Assembly (NCBI GenBank): GCA_964392085.1
Contig: CAYMOV010000141.1
Span: forward strand, 1 to 6,232
Length of the DNA stretch: 6,232 nt
Direction: 5' to 3'
Source of the DNA: CAYMOV01 sp964392085
Lineage (GTDB): Bacteria; Oederibacteriota; Muellerivitia; Muellerivitales; Muellerivitaceae
In this document: piece by piece, positions 4,063 through 6,232 of the stretch
How positions within the stretch are numbered: position 1 is the first letter of the stretch
Layout: every line of letters starts with the position of its first letter
Program-made: the position numbers and the translations under genes
The notes under the pieces: model-generated
Databases searched by the model: none
Told to the model about the DNA's origin: nothing
What the model saw: the letters and a program-made list of their open reading frames with translations, nothing else

Positions 4063-6232
4063 TCACTTCCGGACGATCAATCGTGTGACCTTGCGGTCGA
4101 TCCGGCCGCTACCGTCATCCAATTCCACCGAGACCACGTAAAAACCGCTCGAGAGGGTGGTTCCGTCCAGGGTCACATGGTTTCCCCCGGCGGGCCCGAC
4201 GACCGACAGGATCTTCTCGCCCGCGACCGAGAAAACCGTCGCCCGCAGGGTCAGGCTTCGGTCGGCCGAGATCGAGAGGTCCGCCTTCGGATGGGCCGGC
4301 GTCAGGACGTTGGGGGCCACCACGAGGTTCCCGGCCCCAGGACCGACGGACAACACGGCCACCGATTTCACCACGACCGTTTCGCCTCCCTTGCCGTCGG
4401 CCATGTGGACCTCGACCAAGTACTCCCCGCTGGTCACGAAGGCTCCTTGGCCCGAGCGGCCGTCCCACACCAAGCTGGCCCCGTTCGACAGCTCAATCCC
4501 CAGGGTCCGGGGGACACCCCCGGCCCCCGCGCCGCCGTTCGGCTCGATCGTATCCGTGGACAGTTTGGCCCAGGCCGCGCCGTCCACCGGCATGGAACCT
4601 GTTTGGTCCAGCACCCGCACCAATTCGCCCGCCGAGTTGTAGACCTTGACCGTCACCCCCGACAGGCTCCTCTCCACCGAAACGTTCAGGGTGTCGCTGG
4701 TCAGGACCCCAAAGGCGTCCAGGTTGTCCACCTTGATGAAGTAGGGCCCGTTCCCCACGGGAGCCCCCGATTGGTTCGTCCCGTCCCAGCTGCCGATGAC
4801 CTTTCCCTTCCAGACCAGGTACACCTGGTCCCCCATGTATTGGATCACCGGGTCCGGCGACAGCGTCACGTCTTTCACGTCCTGGGAGACCTTCTCCACC
4901 AGGATCACCTTCACGACTTCGCCGGCGGAATTGTAAACCGCGATCTGGACCTGGTAGTCCCCGGCCACCGTGACGGCGGCCGAAGCGCGGCCCGTCGGCG
5001 CGTTGTCGCCCGTGGCCGAGGCTTGGTTCGGCAAGACCGTCCCGTCCAGGGCGAAGTCATCCACCCGGACCTGGTATCGGATCAAGACCGTCCCGGGGTC
5101 CACGGTCCCGAGGGACCAGGTCAGGGTTTGTCCGGTCACCGTCGGCGCTGGGGTCGTCAGGGCGGCCACGTAGCTCAACCCGGCCGGCAGGATGTCGGTC
5201 ACCACCAGGTTCCGGGACGGGACGCCCGTCACCACGACCTGGAGGAGATAGTCCACCAGGCTCCCACCCTCGACCAGGGTGGTGCTGGCCGTTTTCACGA
5301 TCGAGAGGCCCGCCGCCGGGGTGGGAGTGGGGGTGGATGTTTCCGTCGGGGTCCAAGTGGGTGTCGGCGATGGGATTCCCGTCGCGCTCGGGGTGGGGGT
5401 GAAGGTGCGCGTAGGAGTGTGGGTGTTGGATGGGGTCCAAGTCGGTGTTAAGGAAAACGTCGGGGTCTTGGAGGCTGTCGCGCTCGGAGTGGGGGTTGGG
5501 GTCTTCGTCAGGGTCAATGTGAAGGTCGCGGTGGGGGTGTTCGTGGGGGTCCTCGTAAAACTCGGCGTATCCGTCATCGTAGGGGACCGGGTCACGGTCG
5601 GTGTCCGGGTCGAAGTTGAAGTCCTTGTGAAGGTGGGGCTGTCCGTGAAGGTCGGCGTTAGGGAAAACGTTGGGGTCCACGTGGCCGTCGCGCTCGGGGT
5701 TGGGGTGAAAGTGATGGTGGGCGTGGGGGTTGAGGTGGCGGATGGGATCGGGGTGAGGGTATCCGTCGGGGTCGACGAAGGGGTGGGGGTGTAAGTGTCG
5801 GTCGGGGTGAAGGTGGATGTGAAGGTCAGGGTGTCGGATGGGGTGGCTGTGGGCGTTTGGGTGGGGGTCGGTGATTTCGTCGGGGTCGGCGTGAAGGTGT
5901 CGGTGGGAGAAGGCGTCGAGGTAGCGGATGGAATTGGGGTGAAGGTATCCGTCGGGGTCGGCGAAGGGGTGGGGGAGTCAGTCTCCGTAGGGGTGAAGGT
6001 AGGCGTGAAGGTCGGGGTGTCGGATGCGGTCCAAGTCGGTGTAATGGAAAACGTTGGGGTCTTGGAGGCTGTCGCGCTGGGTGTGGGCGTTTGGGTGGGT
6101 GTCGGGGATTTCGTGGGGGTCTCCGTGAAGGTGTCGGTGGGAGAAGGCGTCGAGGTAGCGGAGGGAATCGGGGTGAGGGTATCCGTCGGGGTCGGCGAAG
6201 GGGTGGGGGAGTCAGTCTCCGTAGGGGTGAAG
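4063..6232 (-). CDS. Large Thr/Pro-repeat surface protein with DUF11-like, FlgD/Ig-like and sorting-domain-like modules; N-terminus outside the window
   Basis: The frame is open from the right edge to the TGA at 4063, giving 722 visible residues; I translated it codon by codon to 6231 and found no stop. No start or signal peptide is visible, and a GTG at 5595 is merely internal. Order of modules: residues 1-305 are a Thr-Pro-rich linker (TPT, SPT, TFTPT patterns); about 309-424 resemble a DUF11 domain (IVKTAS, LVVTDILPAGLSYV); about 426-522 and 523-630 look like FlgD/Ig-like units (VYNSAGEVV or VYNSAGELV, then a GSWDGTNQSGAPVGNGPYFIKV type strand pair); about 634-722 form a C-terminal beta module (VAPNVLTP, VFSVAGEKIL, LSSGFYVVSV) ending in KVTRLIVRK. 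The last module resembles T9SS type-A or FlgD-like C-terminal domains, which suggests export and surface attachment. The linker may be glycosylated on Thr, which is inference. The specific role is unknown; the gene is convergent to the aminotransferase and unrelated in function. Confidence 0.85.
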   Translation of the reverse strand, partial: FTPTETDSPTPSPTPTDTLTPIPSATSTPSPTDTFTETPTKSPTPTQTPTPSATASKTPTFSITPTWTASDTPTFTPTFTPTETDSPTPSPTPTDTFTPIPSATSTPSPTDTFTPTPTKSPTPTQTPTATPSDTLTFTSTFTPTDTYTPTPSSTPTDTLTPIPSATSTPTPTITFTPTPSATATWTPTFSLTPTFTDSPTFTRTSTSTRTPTVTRSPTMTDTPSFTRTPTNTPTATFTLTLTKTPTPTPSATASKTPTFSLTPTWTPSNTHTPTRTFTPTPSATGIPSPTPTWTPTETSTPTPTPAAGLSIVKTASTTLVEGGSLVDYLLQVVVTGVPSRNLVVTDILPAGLSYVAALTTPAPTVTGQTLTWSLGTVDPGTVLIRYQVRVDDFALDGTVLPNQASATGDNAPTGRASAAVTVAGDYQVQIAVYNSAGEVVKVILVEKVSQDVKDVTLSPDPVIQYMGDQVYLVWKGKVIGSWDGTNQSGAPVGNGPYFIKVDNLDAFGVLTSDTLNVSVERSLSGVTVKVYNSAGELVRVLDQTGSMPVDGAAWAKLSTDTIEPNGGAGAGGVPRTLGIELSNGASLVWDGRSGQGAFVTSGEYLVEVHMADGKGGETVVVKSVAVLSVGPGAGNLVVAPNVLTPAHPKADLSISADRSLTLRATVFSVAGEKILSVVGPAGGNHVTLDGTTLSSGFYVVSVELDDGSGRIDRKVTRLIVRK
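5317..6232 (-). repeat. In-frame Thr-Pro low-complexity repeat tract
   Basis: At least 915 bp encode alternating Thr with Pro, Ser, Phe, Asp or Ala, with no cysteine and few charged residues. The basic period is 6 bp (two codons, Thr plus another residue), overlaid by longer units. On the plus strand this appears as endless GGGGT, GGTGT, GAAGGT and CGTCGGGGT strings. The tract continues past the right edge, so its full length and copy number are unknown. Confidence 0.9.
5848..6232 (-). repeat. Higher-order tandem repeat, 234-bp period
   Basis: Positions 5848-5998 and 6082-6232 agree at about 143 of 151 bases with an offset of exactly 234 bp (78 codons), so the reading frame is kept. Within them, 5891-5998 and 6125-6232 differ at only 3 of 108 positions. 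Other partial copies exist: 5435-5484 and 6029-6078 agree at 47 of 50, at an offset of 594 bp. The near-identity suggests recent unequal exchange or slippage. The second copy is cut by the window edge. Confidence 0.85.

Noticed and set aside
4177..5451. Long plus-strand open frame (424 codons) opposite the surface-protein gene
   Set aside because: Its product is rich in Arg, His, Gly and Pro with no domain-like pattern, while the minus-strand frame shows clear beta-domain motifs. Long antisense frames are expected in GC-rich DNA.
5057..5680. Minus-strand frame rich in Asp, Pro, His (DPDEDPNPH type) overlapping the repeat
   Set aside because: It is a frame-shifted reading of the same repeat. 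It ends inside the DUF11-like region with no conserved domain.
5279..5794. Plus-strand frame encoding alternating Val-Gly repeats
   Set aside because: It is the exact antisense of the Thr-Pro tract (ACC read as GGT or GTN), with no ribosome site or folded domain. The minus-strand frame continues into recognised modules.
5317..6232. CRISPR array
   Set aside because: The repeats are codon-level units continuous with an open reading frame. There are no constant repeats separated by unique spacers of fixed length.

Overview
The window is visibly GC-rich, gene-dense bacterial DNA with short spacers, several non-ATG starts and one very long low-complexity surface-protein gene. The organism cannot be named from sequence alone. 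A Thr/Pro-repeat protein carrying DUF11-like and FlgD/Ig-like domains with a T9SS-like C-terminus is a combination I associate with uncultured lineages such as Elusimicrobiota, Fibrobacterota or the FCB group. That attribution is inference.

Layout. Positions 1-518 (minus) hold the N-terminal part of epoxyqueuosine reductase (queG), which runs off the left edge. It overlaps by 4 bp an upstream gene for an unrecognised protein with two predicted C-terminal membrane helices (515-1069, minus). A good sigma70-like promoter lies so close to that gene's ATG that the transcript would be leaderless or nearly so. Positions 1144-1277 form a roughly 134-bp inverted-repeat element built from a CACGG motif at 9-bp spacing. 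A third copy of the arm lies at 2575-2604.

Positions 1301-2510 (minus) encode two methionine-salvage enzymes in the order mtnB then mtnD: methylthioribulose-1-phosphate dehydratase and acireductone dioxygenase. Both look closer to the eukaryotic APIP/ADI1 types than to many bacterial forms. A divergent class I/II aminotransferase of the YbdL/kynurenine-aminotransferase type (2823-4010, plus) could supply the last step, KMTB to methionine. The divergent spacer holds the third repeat arm and a possible 76-nt stem structure. The isomerase MtnA and the enolase-phosphatase step (MtnC or MtnW/X) are absent from the window, so the pathway must be completed elsewhere.

Positions 4063-6232 (minus) hold the C-terminal 722 residues of a large secreted or surface protein, convergent with the aminotransferase. 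It starts outside the window. It has at least 305 residues of Thr-Pro-rich repeat, then a DUF11-like domain, two FlgD/Ig-like modules and a C-terminal sorting-domain-like module. Its DNA contains a 234-bp higher-order tandem repeat and an extremely G-rich plus strand.

Most of the window is ordinary metabolism. The parts that stand out are the repeat architecture of the surface-protein gene, the CACGG inverted-repeat element, the eukaryote-like MtnB/MtnD pair and the apparently leaderless promoter arrangement.
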